This document shows, one piece after another, positions 14,851-25,700 of a stretch of 64,000 bases of DNA. The notes below the pieces were generated by a model. That model was not told the DNA's origin, did not search any database, and saw only the letters and a program-made list of their open reading frames with translations. The position numbers were made by a program, and so were the translations under genes. Location: assembly GCF_000621865.1 (NCBI RefSeq), contig NZ_JHXE01000009.1, positions 182,185 to 246,184 on the forward strand, in the 5' to 3' direction. Numbering within the stretch: position 1 is the first letter of the stretch; each line of letters starts with the position of its first letter. This stretch comes from Pseudobutyrivibrio sp. MD2005. Its GTDB lineage: Bacteria > Bacillota > Clostridia > Lachnospirales > Lachnospiraceae.

Positions 14851-15113
14851 TTACCACTGCAAAGTTGGAAGCGGCAAAAAGAAGAGGTAAAAAGAGCTGG
14901 GGATTACCACTGCAAGGAGGGAAGTGGCAAAAAGAAGAGGTAAAAGGAGCTGGGGATTACCACTGCAAGGAGGGAGACGGCAAAAAGAAGAGGTAAAAAG
15001 AGCTGTGAATTACCACTGCAAAGAGAGAGGCGGCAAAAAGAAGAGGTAAAAAGAGTTTGGGATTACCACTACAAGAGGGAAGCGGCAAAAAGAAGAGGTA
15101 AAAAGAGCTGGGG
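14851..15113. repeat. Five tandem copies of a 53-bp repeat
   Basis: Units begin at 14851, 14904, 14957, 15010 and 15063, each opening TTACCACT(G/A)C and containing the invariant GGCAAAAAGAAGAGGTAAAA. Most variation falls in the AAGGAGGGAAG segment. The forward strand of each unit is strongly purine-biased after its first ten bases, and TTACC/GGTAA recur as short inverted ends of about 40 bp. There is no convincing coding frame. Copies are too similar to each other, and lack distinct spacers, to be a CRISPR array. Confidence 0.92.
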
Positions 15114-15225
15114 GTATTTAAAAATATAAATATTAAAAATAAAGTCACAAAATGTTTACGAATAGATTCTCTAAAATTGCTATTATATAACTAGGTCGCT
15201 TTTTATGTTTGAGAGGAGGACTGGT

Positions 15226-16857
15226 ATGTATAGTAAATCATTTGATATTACTGATTCAGATGTATTAGAAAAATCTCTAGAGTATATTCGAAACACCTTG
15301 GTTTTGAAAAAAATTTCTAAATCAACAATAATCAAGACAGAGCTTCTTGCAGAAGAAACTATTGTTTTGCTAATTAAGCATGGAGTAAAAGGCGAAAAAA
15401 TAACAGTTAAAATTAGTAACTTTCTTGGAGATGTAAGCATTGAGCTTAAACTAAGAGGTGAACAATTTGAACCTGATTTAAACATCGCTGATGGCTTAGA
15501 TGCTAATGAAGATGCTATTAGATCAATCCTTCTAAATGCCTATGGCGAAAAGTATAAATATAGTCATAGGAATAATGTAAATAGGGTTAGAATTATTGTT
15601 GAGAAAGGGGAAAGAAATGCATTATACTTGACCCTTATAGCCATGATTCTTGGAATAGTATGTGGGTTATGCTTGACTAATTTTGTACCGACACCTGTTG
15701 AAAATGTAATCAGTACATATTTCCTTAGACCAATAAAAACAATGTTTATGAGTGCAATTCGTATTATTATTGCACCGGTCATATTCTTTTCACTGGTTTC
15801 TTGCATTTCACAGTTTAAAAGTCTTACAGATTTGGGACGAATGGCTGTGAAAGTAATGGGCGTTTATACGTTTACAACACTTGTAGCTACAGTTCTCGGT
15901 TTTGGAGTGGCAACTGTATTAAAACCAGGTGAATGGGGATTTGCATTAAATGGCGCATCTAATGTTGAAAATTTTGTCGTGGAGAACAAAACAAGAGCTT
16001 CAGTATTAGATACAATTGTGGATATAGTACCTTCAAATCTGCTAAAGCCATTTGTGGAAGCAAACACTTTGCAAATAATGTTTTTGGCAATATTAATTGG
16101 AATTGCAGTAGGTATGATAGGGGAATATTCTGCTGTTTTAAAAGAAATATTTGAGGCATGTAATTCTTTATTTTTAACAATCACCACCATAATATCAAAA
16201 GCTATTCCAATCGCTTCGTTCTGTTCAGTTGCGTTAATGATAACAGAATTAGGCGGAGGCTCGGTGAAATCTGTTTTGGCAGCGGGGGCAGTGGAAATAT
16301 TTACAATAGTTTTGATGATATGCATATATGGACTGTTGATTTTATTAGTGGCTCATCTTAATCCAATCAAATTCTTTAGCAATATTAGAGAGGGAATGCT
16401 AACTAGTTTCACTCTAGCTTCAAGTTCAGCATCTATTCCTATCAATATGAGAATATGTAGGGATAAGCTTGGCATAGAGCCTAAACTATATAATTTTTCT
16501 ATTCCATTAGGTGCTACTGTAAATATGGATGGTATGTGCATTTACATGACATCATTTGCAATCTTTTTTGCCAGAGCCTATGGAATTGAAATTAGCTACT
16601 CAGCAATGCTATCAAGTGTTCTAGTAATTGTATTATTATCCCTTGCATCACCAGGCGTTCCAGGTGTAGCTATATTGAATATGGGAATAGTACTCAGTCA
16701 GTTTGGAGTTCCAATCGAAGCTATAGGACTCATTTTAGTAATAAATCCAATTATAGATATGGCTGACACAGTGAACAATATAACTGGAGATTTGACTGCC
16801 ACTGTACTAGTAGCAAAATCAGAGAAAATGATAGATGTAGAAAAATATAATGCATAA
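15226..16857 (+). CDS. Dicarboxylate/amino-acid:cation symporter with extra N-terminal cytoplasmic domain
   Basis: A 543-residue protein. Residues from about 130 on form a DAACS (glutamate/aspartate/serine transporter) unit with roughly eight membrane segments. They carry the serine-rich re-entrant motif Ala-Ser-Ser-Ser-Ala-Ser, the Asn-Met-Asp-Gly substrate/cation motif and Ile-Asp-Met-Ala-Asp-Thr near the end. Residues 1-125 are an extra soluble domain with the run Leu-Ala-Glu-Glu-Thr-Ile-Val-Leu-Leu-Ile, like the N-box helix of RsbW/GHKL ATPases but without clear G1/G2 glycine motifs. The start is the ATG at 15226, which has AGGAGG 6 nt upstream. The added domain suggests cytoplasmic regulation; this is inference. 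Confidence 0.85.
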   Translation: MYSKSFDITDSDVLEKSLEYIRNTLVLKKISKSTIIKTELLAEETIVLLIKHGVKGEKITVKISNFLGDVSIELKLRGEQFEPDLNIADGLDANEDAIRSILLNAYGEKYKYSHRNNVNRVRIIVEKGERNALYLTLIAMILGIVCGLCLTNFVPTPVENVISTYFLRPIKTMFMSAIRIIIAPVIFFSLVSCISQFKSLTDLGRMAVKVMGVYTFTTLVATVLGFGVATVLKPGEWGFALNGASNVENFVVENKTRASVLDTIVDIVPSNLLKPFVEANTLQIMFLAILIGIAVGMIGEYSAVLKEIFEACNSLFLTITTIISKAIPIASFCSVALMITELGGGSVKSVLAAGAVEIFTIVLMICIYGLLILLVAHLNPIKFFSNIREGMLTSFTLASSSASIPINMRICRDKLGIEPKLYNFSIPLGATVNMDGMCIYMTSFAIFFARAYGIEISYSAMLSSVLVIVLLSLASPGVPGVAILNMGIVLSQFGVPIEAIGLILVINPIIDMADTVNNITGDLTATVLVAKSEKMIDVEKYNA

Positions 16858-16923
16858 ATTAAAATCCTATGTGACCACTTATTAAAAATATCATTAAGGT
16901 AACAATGTATGAAGAAGTTAGTA

Positions 16924-17116
16924 GAATATCGCAAGTGAACAAAAAAGCTAGGAGTATTAGAGGACTTGCGATATAAATATTGGAAAAATAGCAAAAATTT
17001 ATCACATGAAGCTAAAGAAGCCGCAAGTTTTCGTTAGCTTGCGATAAAAATAGGTGATTTCTGGAAAAAATGTATCACAAAAAGTCTAGCAGGCCGTGTA
17101 TCGTCATTGGCTTGCG
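16924..17116. repeat. Degenerate 73-bp tandem repeat with CTTGCGATA units
   Basis: CTTGCGATA occurs at 16965, 17038 and 17111, exactly 73 bp apart, and the two full intervals share weaker similarity, including ATTTATCACA/ATGTATCACA. ATATCGCAAG at 16926-16935 is a perfect inverted match to CTTGCGATAT at 16965. The region between the symporter stop and the clpB promoter is otherwise featureless and not coding. Confidence 0.5.
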
Positions 17117-17166
17117 ATAATCTAAATCTATATAAGGTGAGTAAAGGATATATTGAATCAGATTTT

Positions 17167-17224
17167 TTGACGGAAATTCTAAAATAATTATAAATTATTA
17201 GCACTCTCTATTGATGAGTGCTAA
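17167..17224 (+). promoter_or_regulatory. clpB promoter with CIRCE operator
   Basis: TTGACG (17167-17172), 16 bp, TATAAA, then the CIRCE TTAGCACTC-N9-GAGTGCTAA at 17198-17224, immediately downstream of the -10. The operator and the 17 bp before it match the hsp20 promoter, so both genes belong to the HrcA regulon. Confidence 0.92.
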
Positions 17225-17260
17225 TTTTTATGCTAAAACATAATTAGCAGATGTGAGACC

Positions 17261-17311
17261 CTCATCAGTCACCTGCGGTGACAGCTTCTCCCAAAGGGAG
17301 AAGCCTTTTGG
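17261..17311 (+). repeat. Dispersed repeat copy in the clpB leader
   Basis: A 51-bp segment (CCCTCATCAGTCACCTGCGG, then TGACAGCTTCTCCC and GGGAGAAGCC) recurs in the opposite direction at 36000-36046. It holds two short hairpins. The same kind of sequence is, as I recall, a common dispersed intergenic repeat in Lachnospiraceae and Ruminococcaceae. Here it lies between the heat-shock promoter and the clpB ribosome site. Confidence 0.7.
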
Positions 17312-17331
17312 TGGGAGAAAGGAGAAGATTT

Positions 17332-19920
17332 ATGAATATCCAGAAATTTACACAGAAATCAATAGAAGCCATAAATGGCTGTGAAAAGATAGCAATGGAG
17401 TATGGTAATCAGGAGTTGGAGCAGGAGCATCTTTTGATGGCGCTGATGCGTCAGGAAAATGGCCTGATTCCTTCATTGATTAGCAAGATGAATATCGATA
17501 CTGCGCAATTCGTAAATGCGATAGACGCTGCTCTTAATGCCAGAGTAAAGGTACAGGGAGGTGACCTTCGTGTTGGGCAGCATCTGAACTATGTGCTTAC
17601 ATATGCTGAGGATGAAGCCAAGGCAATGCGTGACAGTTACGTATCTGTTGAGCATCTAATGCTTGCAATGATTAAAAAGCCAAGCACTCCTATAAAAAAT
17701 ATATTTAAGAGCTTTGGTATCACTAGGGATGCATTCCTTGCAGTACTTGCTACAGTCAGAGGTAATCAAACCGTAAATACGGATAATCCTGAGGCTACCT
17801 ACGATACACTTGAAAAATATGGTTATGATCTGGTGGAACGTGCCCGTGATAACAAGCTGGACCCAGTTATCGGTCGTGATGAGGAAATCAGAAATGTAAT
17901 CCGAATTCTTAGCCGAAAGACTAAAAACAATCCAGTACTTATTGGTGAGCCTGGTGTTGGTAAAACAGCAGTAGTAGAGGGATTGGCACAGCGTATTGTC
18001 AGGGGCGATGTGCCAGATGCACTTAAGAATAAAAAGGTATTTTCACTTGAAATCGGTTCAATGATTGCCGGTGCAAAATACCAGGGTGAATTCGAGGAGA
18101 GATTAAAGGCTGTCCTTGATGAAATTAAAAATTCAGATGGTGAAATTATTCTTTTCATTGATGAGCTTCATACTATCATCGGTGCAGGTAAAAATGGCAG
18201 CGGTGGCCTAGATGCAGGTAACATGCTAAAGCCAATGCTTGCCCGTGGTGAGCTTCACTGTATCGGTGCCACAACACTTGATGAATACAGAGAATACATT
18301 GAAAAGGATGCTGCACTTGAGCGTCGTTTCCAGCCTGTAATGGTAGATGAGCCTACAGTAGAAGACACTATTTCAATCCTACGTGGACTTAAGGAACGCT
18401 ACGAGGTATTCCATGGAGTAAAGATTACAGACGGTGCCTTGGTATCCGCAGCCACACTTTCAAACAGATATATATCAGATAGATTCCTTCCAGATAAGGC
18501 AATCGACCTTGTTGATGAGGCCTGCGCGCTTATTAAGACAGAGCTTGATTCAATGCCAGCAGAGCTTGATGAAATGAATAGACGTGTTATGCAGCTTGAA
18601 ATTGAAGAGGCTGCTCTTAAAAAGGAAACAGACAAGCTTTCTCAGGATAGACTTGCAGATCTTCAGAAGGAACTCTCAGAACTTAGAGATGAGTACAACA
18701 CAAAGAAGGCTGCATGGGATAACGAGAAAAAGCTTGTTGAGGATGTTACAAAAATTCGTGAGGAATTAGATGACGTTCAAGGCCAAATCAAAATTGCCCA
18801 GCAAAAGTACGACCTTGAAGAAGCAGCAAAGCTACAGTACGGCAGATTGCCGGAACTCCAGGCCAACTTGGAAGCAGCAGAAGAAAAGTTAAAAGCAAGA
18901 GAAGCAAATCTGGTTCATGAGAATGTTTCTGAGGATGAGATTGCAAGAATAATTTCAAGATGGACAGGCATTCCTGTAGCAAAGCTTAATGAGAGTGAGC
19001 GCAGCAAGACACTTCATCTTGATGAGGAATTGCACAAGAGAGTAATGGGTCAGGATGATGCTGTAAAGCTTGTATCAGAAGCTATCATCCGTTCAAAGGC
19101 TGGTATCAAGGATCCAAGCAAGCCTATCGGTTCATTCCTATTCTTAGGACCAACTGGTGTAGGTAAGACAGAACTTGCAAAGACACTTGCCCAGGCACTT
19201 TTTGATGATGAAAATGCTATGGTTCGTCTTGATATGTCGGAGTACATGGAAAAGTTTAGCGTGAGCCGTCTTATCGGAGCACCTCCAGGATATGTTGGCT
19301 ATGATGAGGGCGGCCAATTGACAGAAGCCGTGAGACGTAAGCCATATTCAGTTGTACTTTTTGATGAGGTTGAAAAGGCTCATCCAGATGTATTTAACGT
19401 ACTTTTACAGGTGCTTGATGATGGTCGAATTACTGATTCTCAGGGACGTACAGTAGATTTCAAAAACACAATCATTATCATGACCTCAAACCTTGGTTCA
19501 CAGTATCTACTTGAAGGTATTGACGAAACAACCGGCGAGATCACCGACGCGACAAATGAAATGGTAATGAATGAGCTTAGAAATTCCTTCCGCCCAGAGT
19601 TCCTTAACAGACTTGATGAAATCATTATGTTCAAGCCTCTTACAAAGGATAATATCGGTGGAATCGTAGACCTCATCATGGAGGAATTAAACGAAAGACT
19701 TGCAGACAGACAGCTTAGGATTGAACTCACACCTGCAGCTAAACAATTTGTGATAGATGCAGGTTATGATCCAGTTTATGGCGCCCGTCCACTAAGAAGA
19801 TATATTCAAAAGAATGTAGAAACTATGGCGGCTAAGATTATTCTTGGCGGAGATATACATGAAGGCTCAGCCATCATTATTGATTCCGATGGAGAAAAAC
19901 TCTTAGCAAAAAATGGTTAG
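17332..19920 (+). CDS. clpB: Disaggregase ClpB
   Basis: An 862-residue Hsp100 ATPase that threads aggregated proteins through its hexameric pore with DnaK. The N-domain (about 1-145) is followed by the first AAA+ module with Gly-Glu-Pro-Gly-Val-Gly-Lys-Thr. Next comes the long coiled-coil middle domain (about 395-525) that distinguishes ClpB from ClpC, and the second AAA+ module with Gly-Pro-Thr-Gly-Val-Gly-Lys-Thr. The pore loop Gly-Ala-Lys-Tyr-Gln-Gly is also present. The start is the ATG at 17332, preceded by AAAGGAG; the upstream in-frame ATG lies inside the dispersed repeat. The gene is under CIRCE control, and its stop overlaps the end of the converging lacI gene by four bases. Confidence 0.95.
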   Translation: MNIQKFTQKSIEAINGCEKIAMEYGNQELEQEHLLMALMRQENGLIPSLISKMNIDTAQFVNAIDAALNARVKVQGGDLRVGQHLNYVLTYAEDEAKAMRDSYVSVEHLMLAMIKKPSTPIKNIFKSFGITRDAFLAVLATVRGNQTVNTDNPEATYDTLEKYGYDLVERARDNKLDPVIGRDEEIRNVIRILSRKTKNNPVLIGEPGVGKTAVVEGLAQRIVRGDVPDALKNKKVFSLEIGSMIAGAKYQGEFEERLKAVLDEIKNSDGEIILFIDELHTIIGAGKNGSGGLDAGNMLKPMLARGELHCIGATTLDEYREYIEKDAALERRFQPVMVDEPTVEDTISILRGLKERYEVFHGVKITDGALVSAATLSNRYISDRFLPDKAIDLVDEACALIKTELDSMPAELDEMNRRVMQLEIEEAALKKETDKLSQDRLADLQKELSELRDEYNTKKAAWDNEKKLVEDVTKIREELDDVQGQIKIAQQKYDLEEAAKLQYGRLPELQANLEAAEEKLKAREANLVHENVSEDEIARIISRWTGIPVAKLNESERSKTLHLDEELHKRVMGQDDAVKLVSEAIIRSKAGIKDPSKPIGSFLFLGPTGVGKTELAKTLAQALFDDENAMVRLDMSEYMEKFSVSRLIGAPPGYVGYDEGGQLTEAVRRKPYSVVLFDEVEKAHPDVFNVLLQVLDDGRITDSQGRTVDFKNTIIIMTSNLGSQYLLEGIDETTGEITDATNEMVMNELRNSFRPEFLNRLDEIIMFKPLTKDNIGGIVDLIMEELNERLADRQLRIELTPAAKQFVIDAGYDPVYGARPLRRYIQKNVETMAAKIILGGDIHEGSAIIIDSDGEKLLAKNG

Positions 19921-20981
19921 TGTTTTGTAGAATCTCTAAACATAATATCAGTTTCAATATAAGTTCTCTTATAAGGAACTAAAGGATTAGACATCCTAGA
20001 TAGCAGCAGCTCTGCGGCAATATAGCCCATGGAGCTGCTGTGTATTTTTATAGTAGTAAGACTTGGCTCCATAAGTGTTGATTCAGGTGCGTCATCAAAT
20101 CCGCATATACGAACATCCTTTGGTGCCTTTTTACCAAGAACACGTAGCGCTTTTACCATTGCCATAGCAAGGTAATCGTTGGCGCAGAAGAATAAATCTG
20201 GCATATATGGAAGCGCTGCAATCTGCTGGCTGAGCCAGGTGGTATCGCCATATGGATTGCTATCATCTGCTAAAATACTGCAGGAAACATCAAGTGGAAT
20301 GTTCCTGTCTGCCAGAACAGAAACATATGCCTGCCATCTTTCATAGAAGGACTGGCAGTGATATCTGTCTCCCACAAATGAAATTCTTTTATTTCCCTGT
20401 TCGATTAGGGTATCAAGCATGTGGTATACGCTTGATAAATTTTCCATATAAAGAACATCTGCTGACAAAGTGCATCTTTGGCTAAGAGGTGTGTCTACAA
20501 ATAATAATGGAATATTAGTATCACATAAAAATTCGCAATATCTTTCTGAGAACATCTCCATACAAAGAATACCAGCAATATTATCAATATTGATGTTGGT
20601 AGGAAAACAAAGATTATTAATCTCGTAGTCTCGAATTATATTAATAGATAGCTTGTAGCCCAAAGAATCAATTTTGTGCTGGAAGGCTTCTAATAGTTTG
20701 TTACCAGAGTGAGAGTTGCCAGGAAACGCCTGAGTGAATAAAGCGATTTCTGTTTTATCAAGGGCTTGAGGCAAATCGTTTACTGTGTTTGTGCTGGATG
20801 GTGCAGGTGCAACAATCCCAGCCATGTTAAACTGCTTGTAACCCATTGATATTGCGGTTTGACATATTTTATTTCGTGTTTCAGCTGAAACATTACCTGT
20901 ATTATTTAATGCACGAGATACAGTGTTTCTAGAAATACCTAGTGTATCTGCAATTTCTTGTAAAGTGACTCTTTTTCCCAT
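19917..20981 (-). CDS. LacI-family repressor of the fructan locus (first of two paralogues)
   Basis: A 354-residue LacI/GalR regulator. The N-terminal helix-turn-helix [18 protein letters not shown] is followed by the hinge helix and a periplasmic-binding-protein-like sugar domain. It is divergent from the GH32-like lipoprotein gene, which it probably represses. The second regulator (27866-28930) has the same length and the same unusual Gly-Tyr-Lys-Gln-Phe after the DNA-binding domain, so they are duplicates. A promoter TTGACA-17-TATGAT lies upstream. The inducer is probably a fructose-containing sugar, by context only. Confidence 0.9.
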   Translation of the reverse strand: MGKRVTLQEIADTLGISRNTVSRALNNTGNVSAETRNKICQTAISMGYKQFNMAGIVAPAPSSTNTVNDLPQALDKTEIALFTQAFPGNSHSGNKLLEAFQHKIDSLGYKLSINIIRDYEINNLCFPTNINIDNIAGILCMEMFSERYCEFLCDTNIPLLFVDTPLSQRCTLSADVLYMENLSSVYHMLDTLIEQGNKRISFVGDRYHCQSFYERWQAYVSVLADRNIPLDVSCSILADDSNPYGDTTWLSQQIAALPYMPDLFFCANDYLAMAMVKALRVLGKKAPKDVRICGFDDAPESTLMEPSLTTIKIHSSSMGYIAAELLLSRMSNPLVPYKRTYIETDIMFRDSTKH

Positions 20982-21008
20982 TGTTATCTCCTAGTTTAAT
21001 CTAGAATA

Positions 21009-21037
21009 ATCATACTTGATGTATATCAATGTGTCAA
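21009..21037 (-). promoter_or_regulatory. Promoter of the first lacI gene with dyad in the spacer
   Basis: On the reverse strand TTGACA (21037-21032), 17 bp, TATGAT (21014-21009). The spacer contains TTGATGTATATCAA, an imperfect palindrome that could be an autoregulatory operator. Confidence 0.65.
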
Positions 21038-21100
21038 TTGTAACATTGGCCCATGTTAAGATGTAACAAATTTAACAAAATGATGTATGGATTTAATCAC

Positions 21101-21195
21101 ATTTTCACAAAAATATAGTGCAAATGTGAAAATACATTGATTTAATTGTAACATGAATGTAAACTAGATGTTGCAATAAATGGTGCAAATGTACC
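21101..21195 (+). promoter_or_regulatory. Control region of the GH32-like lipoprotein gene
   Basis: A perfect 9-bp inverted repeat ATTTTCACA (21101-21109) / TGTGAAAAT (21125-21133) and an operator-like GGTGCAAATGTACC (21182-21195) flank a plausible promoter TTGATT-17-TAAACT (21138-21166). The half-site GTGCAAATG also occurs in the ABC operon operator at 29231-29246, so the same or a related LacI protein may bind both. Confidence 0.5.
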
Positions 21196-21209
21196 TTGTA
21201 GGAGGATGT

Positions 21210-22712
21210 ATGAAAAAAGGACTATTACTATTACTTGTTGGAGCAGTTGGTCTCAATGCTATTGGTTGCGGCTCAAGCGCTGTAGTGGAAGAACAAAGTA
21301 ATGAAAAATACATAGGAGAGGACATGACAAATTATAGCTTGTATCCTGCTTCTATAGAGGGATTTGTTGGTGATACAATGCCTTATTTTGAAGATGGCAC
21401 AATGAATGTTTTCTATTTGGCAGATCAGCGAAATGGCAAACAGGGATATCACCCATGGGGCTTAATTCAGACAAAGGATTTTGTAAATTATGATGATTCC
21501 GGCGTGGTTATCAATTATGGAGAAACCGTCGAAAGCCAGGATATTGCCCTTGGAACAGGAAGCGTAATCAAAGATAAGGATGGTGTCTATCACGCATTCT
21601 ACACAGGTCACAATGATACATTCTCGCCTAAAGAGGCTGTCATGCATGCCACTAGTAATGATATGAAGTCTTGGACCAAGATTCCTGAGGATACCTTTAC
21701 TAGTACGGGCAATTATTCAACTAATGATTTTAGAGATCCTTATGTTTACTACAGTGATGAGGATAAGTGCTACGAAATGCTTGTAACTACAAGACATGAA
21801 AACATGGGCGTTATCGTTAGGTACTCATCTAAAGATCTTAGCAAATGGAATGACGAAGGCGTATTTTTCGAAAATGATATGGGTTCAGATTCCAATATGG
21901 AGTGCCCATCATTACTTCAGTATAAAGGAAAATATTATTTGGCATTTTCTGACCAGTGGCCATACAGAGAAGTTCACTATAGAATAGCTGATTCAATAAA
22001 CGGACCTTTTGAAAAAACTGATGTAGATATTTTCGATGGCAATGGATTTTATGCAGGCCGCTTAGAGACAGACGGTGACAACCTTTATGTTGTGGGCTGG
22101 AATGGTACAAAGAAGAATCACATGGACACAGACGAGTACGATTGGGGCGGTAACATGGTGATTCATCAGCTTGCTCAAAAGAAGGATGGCACACTGGTAC
22201 CTATCGTAAATACGAATATTGAAAACACACTAAATAATGAAATAAAGATTAGTCCTGTTAAGCTTACAGAATCAGCTAAGGCTGATGAGAATAAAGTGGA
22301 GTTCAGTGGTAATCAATACGAGATGGCTGGCTACAACAATATTATGGGCAGCTACCTACTTAAAACTACTGTTAAGAATTTTGATGAGAATAGTATGTTT
22401 GGATTCTGCTTTAACACAAATGTGGATAGTGTTGGAAATCTAAACATTGTCTTCAATGGACCAAATAAAAGAATTGAATTTTACAATTGCAGCAACATAA
22501 TGGAAGCAACAGCCCAGTCATACATTGATTTTGACTTAAAGGACGAGGATGAATTGAATATTTCAATTGTAATCTCAGACGGTGTTGTTGTTATGTATGT
22601 TAATGATGAAATGGCATTTACAACACGTATGTATTTATCGCAGGGCATGGATTTTGGTGTTTTTAGCATAAATTCAGATGTGGTGTTTGATGATATTAAG
22701 TTATACAAGTAG
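21210..22712 (+). CDS. Secreted GH32-like beta-fructosidase lipoprotein
   Basis: A 500-residue surface lipoprotein: the signal sequence ends Ala-Ile-Gly-Cys20, a good lipobox. The body is a five-bladed propeller of the GH32/GH43 type with three expected acidic positions: Asp55 in Gly-Asp-Thr-Met-Pro, Asp176 in Phe-Arg-Asp-Pro and Glu231 in Glu-Cys-Pro. The classical Asn-Asp-Pro-Asn-Gly nucleophile motif is replaced by Gly-Asp-Thr-Met-Pro. Residues about 365-500 form a beta-sandwich of the kind attached to GH32 enzymes. The start is ATG 21210 with AGGAGG upstream. It probably trims extracellular fructans or fructo-oligosaccharides. It is co-transcribed with the repeat protein 9 nt downstream. 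Confidence 0.82.
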   Translation: MKKGLLLLLVGAVGLNAIGCGSSAVVEEQSNEKYIGEDMTNYSLYPASIEGFVGDTMPYFEDGTMNVFYLADQRNGKQGYHPWGLIQTKDFVNYDDSGVVINYGETVESQDIALGTGSVIKDKDGVYHAFYTGHNDTFSPKEAVMHATSNDMKSWTKIPEDTFTSTGNYSTNDFRDPYVYYSDEDKCYEMLVTTRHENMGVIVRYSSKDLSKWNDEGVFFENDMGSDSNMECPSLLQYKGKYYLAFSDQWPYREVHYRIADSINGPFEKTDVDIFDGNGFYAGRLETDGDNLYVVGWNGTKKNHMDTDEYDWGGNMVIHQLAQKKDGTLVPIVNTNIENTLNNEIKISPVKLTESAKADENKVEFSGNQYEMAGYNNIMGSYLLKTTVKNFDENSMFGFCFNTNVDSVGNLNIVFNGPNKRIEFYNCSNIMEATAQSYIDFDLKDEDELNISIVISDGVVVMYVNDEMAFTTRMYLSQGMDFGVFSINSDVVFDDIKLYK

Positions 22713-22721
22713 GAGGGGAAG

Positions 22722-25700
22722 ATGTTTAGGAAAGTATTGGATGCGGTACTTAAGCACAAAGCAGTTGCTGGCATTTCAACTGCAGTTACAGTAGCTTGTA
22801 TCGCAGGTGCGGTTGTGTTTTTAACGAAAGGGCCAATTACAATCAAAGATGAATTGGTAGCTTTGGCAGCAGGGTGGCCAAATTCATTTTCGACAGATGA
22901 TTATGTTGAGCCCAAATTTGTAGATGATCCAAACAGAACAAATAATGCATTTAACGTTGCTGATTTTGGTGAGCAGGGAACAAATGGCTGGTTCTATAGA
23001 TATGGTTCATATATGGATCCGGTAAAGTCCAAGAGAATGGAAAACTTTGATGGAGAAAAGTATTCTCAGCTTGGAGAAAGCGGACTTGAAATCAAATCCA
23101 ACTTTATCCATACATCAGAAGGTACAGCACCGATTTTAGAGTGGCGCGCCGCTGATAAGGGTAAGGTAAATATTCAATTGACTTATGTTAAAAACGTAAA
23201 TAATGACCCAAACCCTGGATATCCAGATGGTGTCACAATTTATGTTTACAAAGGTGAAGAATCCATCGGTAGATATGAGGTGGATATAAGTACTGATAAG
23301 GAAGAAGTTTTGGAGGAGCAGATAAAGAATTTATCTGTTGAAGAGCTGGAAAGCATTTACTTCATCGTTGATCCAAATATGAATAATGCTTACGATGGTG
23401 GATCCCTTTATGTAGCAATCAACGATGTTAATGCCAAGGGGCCAACAGCGAAAAAGGATACTTCAAGAGTAGATAACAACGCTTGTCTTATTGATGATTT
23501 TGGCGCACAGGGAACAAATGGATGGACATATATGTGCGGCAAAAATCTTAAGGATGCGAAGCTTGTTTCTACAGAAAAGAATGGAGAGTACATGAATGTT
23601 ACTTCTCCTAATCTGACAATGAGCAAAACATTCGTACATCCAGCTATTAATGACAAAGCCATTATTTGTTGGGAGCCAGCAGTTGATGGAAAAATTGAGC
23701 TGAGAGGAAAGTACACAAAGTTTGAGCAGAACGATGGAAATCCTGATTGGCCGGATGGAGTAATTGTAGGCGTTTATAAAAACGGAGAAGAGCTGTTTAA
23801 AAAGAAGGTTGCCGCTCCTAAAAAGGGAGAAAATACTGTAAAGTTTAGACAGAAAGATTTAGAAGTAACAGCAGCGGATAAATTGTATTTTGTTGTGGAT
23901 GCAGGAGGTAATTCTTCATACGATGGTGGATATTTTGATATAAATATCATCGACAGAACAGGTGCAACCACAGAAGCAGATGTTGTAATAGATGAAACTG
24001 AAACAAGACAGAATTTTGCAGACGTAAAGTATGATTTTGGAGAGCAGGGCAAAAACGGATGGTTCTACCAGGATGGCTTTGAGGATGAACCAACAGGCTC
24101 ATACAACATGCAGAATTTTGAAAAGGATGAAGAGCGATTCTTCGATAACTATCTAGAGATAAAGCGTGATTTTGTAAATCCAGGAAGTGGCAAATCTGCA
24201 GTTATTAAATGGAAGGTTGCACAGTCTGGTGATATAAAGATTGATGCTTCATATACAAAGTTTAAAAACGAGGATAAGAATCCTTCATGGCCAGATGGTA
24301 CAAGAGTAACTATTTACCACAATGATGAAATTCTAATCCAAGAAGATTTTGAAGCTAACACAAAAGAAGAAATAACAAAGCGTCTTGATGTAGCAAAGGT
24401 AACTGTTGCAAAAGATGATTTCATCACTATGGTTGTTAATCCAAAGGAAAACAATGCATATGATGGTGGTAAATACGAATTTTCTATCAAAGGTCTGACA
24501 CCTCTTACAGGTAAGACTCATAAGGATGTTACATACTTTGGTGGAGAGCGTACAAACAATGCATCTATTCAGGATGACTTTGGCAAGCAGGGAGTCAATG
24601 GCTGGGTATTCCAGTCTGGATATTATTCAAAGCCTAGCTTTGCAGTGAACCTTGAAACATATAAGGACAATGATAAATACACAACAATTGATGGTGTAGA
24701 AATAAAGCGTGATTATATCATCCCTGGCAACAAGGGCCGTTCTGCAAATGTAAAATGGGTTGCAGCTGAGACTGGCTGTGTTGATTTGATGGTAGATTAT
24801 ACTAAGCTTAAAAACGAGGATAAGAACCCTGAGTGGCCAGATGGCGTTACTGTATACCTTATGAAGAATGATGAGGTATTGAAGAAAGAAGATTTTGCAC
24901 CTCTCGTAGATAAAGAGGTTACAAAAGATTTATCAGTGGAAGGTGTTAGTGTTAAGCAGGGCGACTGCATCACTCTTCTTGTTGATGGTAAGGATAATAC
25001 TGCTTATGATGGCGGTAATTATACATTTGTAATTGAAGACGCTGATTTAAAGACCATGAAAATGGAAAATAACAGTGGCGAAAATTACGCAAACCTTGCA
25101 CTTGATTTTGGCGAGCAGGGTAGCAACGGATGGTATTATTGCGAAGGCCGTGGCATTGATAAATATGAGATGCTCAGCAAGAAGACATCTGACGGTTCAG
25201 GCTACACATCTAGAAAGCTTAAGAATCTGGAAATTAAAAAAGACTTTATTCAGCCAAGATTAAATGCGCATGCAATGTATAAGTGGGTTGTTGCAAAGGA
25301 TGGACAGATTAACGTAACAGGTGATTACACAAAATTTGGAAATGAAGACCCAAATATGGATTGGCCAGATGGCTGTACAGTGGGAATCTATTTAAATGAT
25401 GAGCAGCTTTATGGCGAGACCTGTACATGTCCTCGTGGAGAGAATAACACCACTGTTAAGGATATCAACATTACAAAGCTCAAAGTTAAGAAGGGCGACA
25501 TATTAACATTTGATGTTGGTTGCAATAAAAACAATGCTTGGGATGGTGGTCGATTTAGCATTGATATTGAAGATACTGAAGGCTTAAAAGTAGGTGTTGG
25601 TAGTGAAAAGAGAAGTAACAATACAGTATTAGGCACTATCGATTCTATGAAGCAGGGTACAGATGGATGGTGGTTCCTTGAAGGAAAAGATTTATCAAGT

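Noticed and set aside
14851..15113. Possible CRISPR array
   Set aside because: The whole 53-bp unit repeats, including the part that should be spacer; no cas genes are near.
14957..15148. Reverse-strand hydrophobic small protein
   Set aside because: It is the translation of the 53-bp repeats, and its repeated Leu/Phe/Pro pattern is imposed by the purine-rich DNA.
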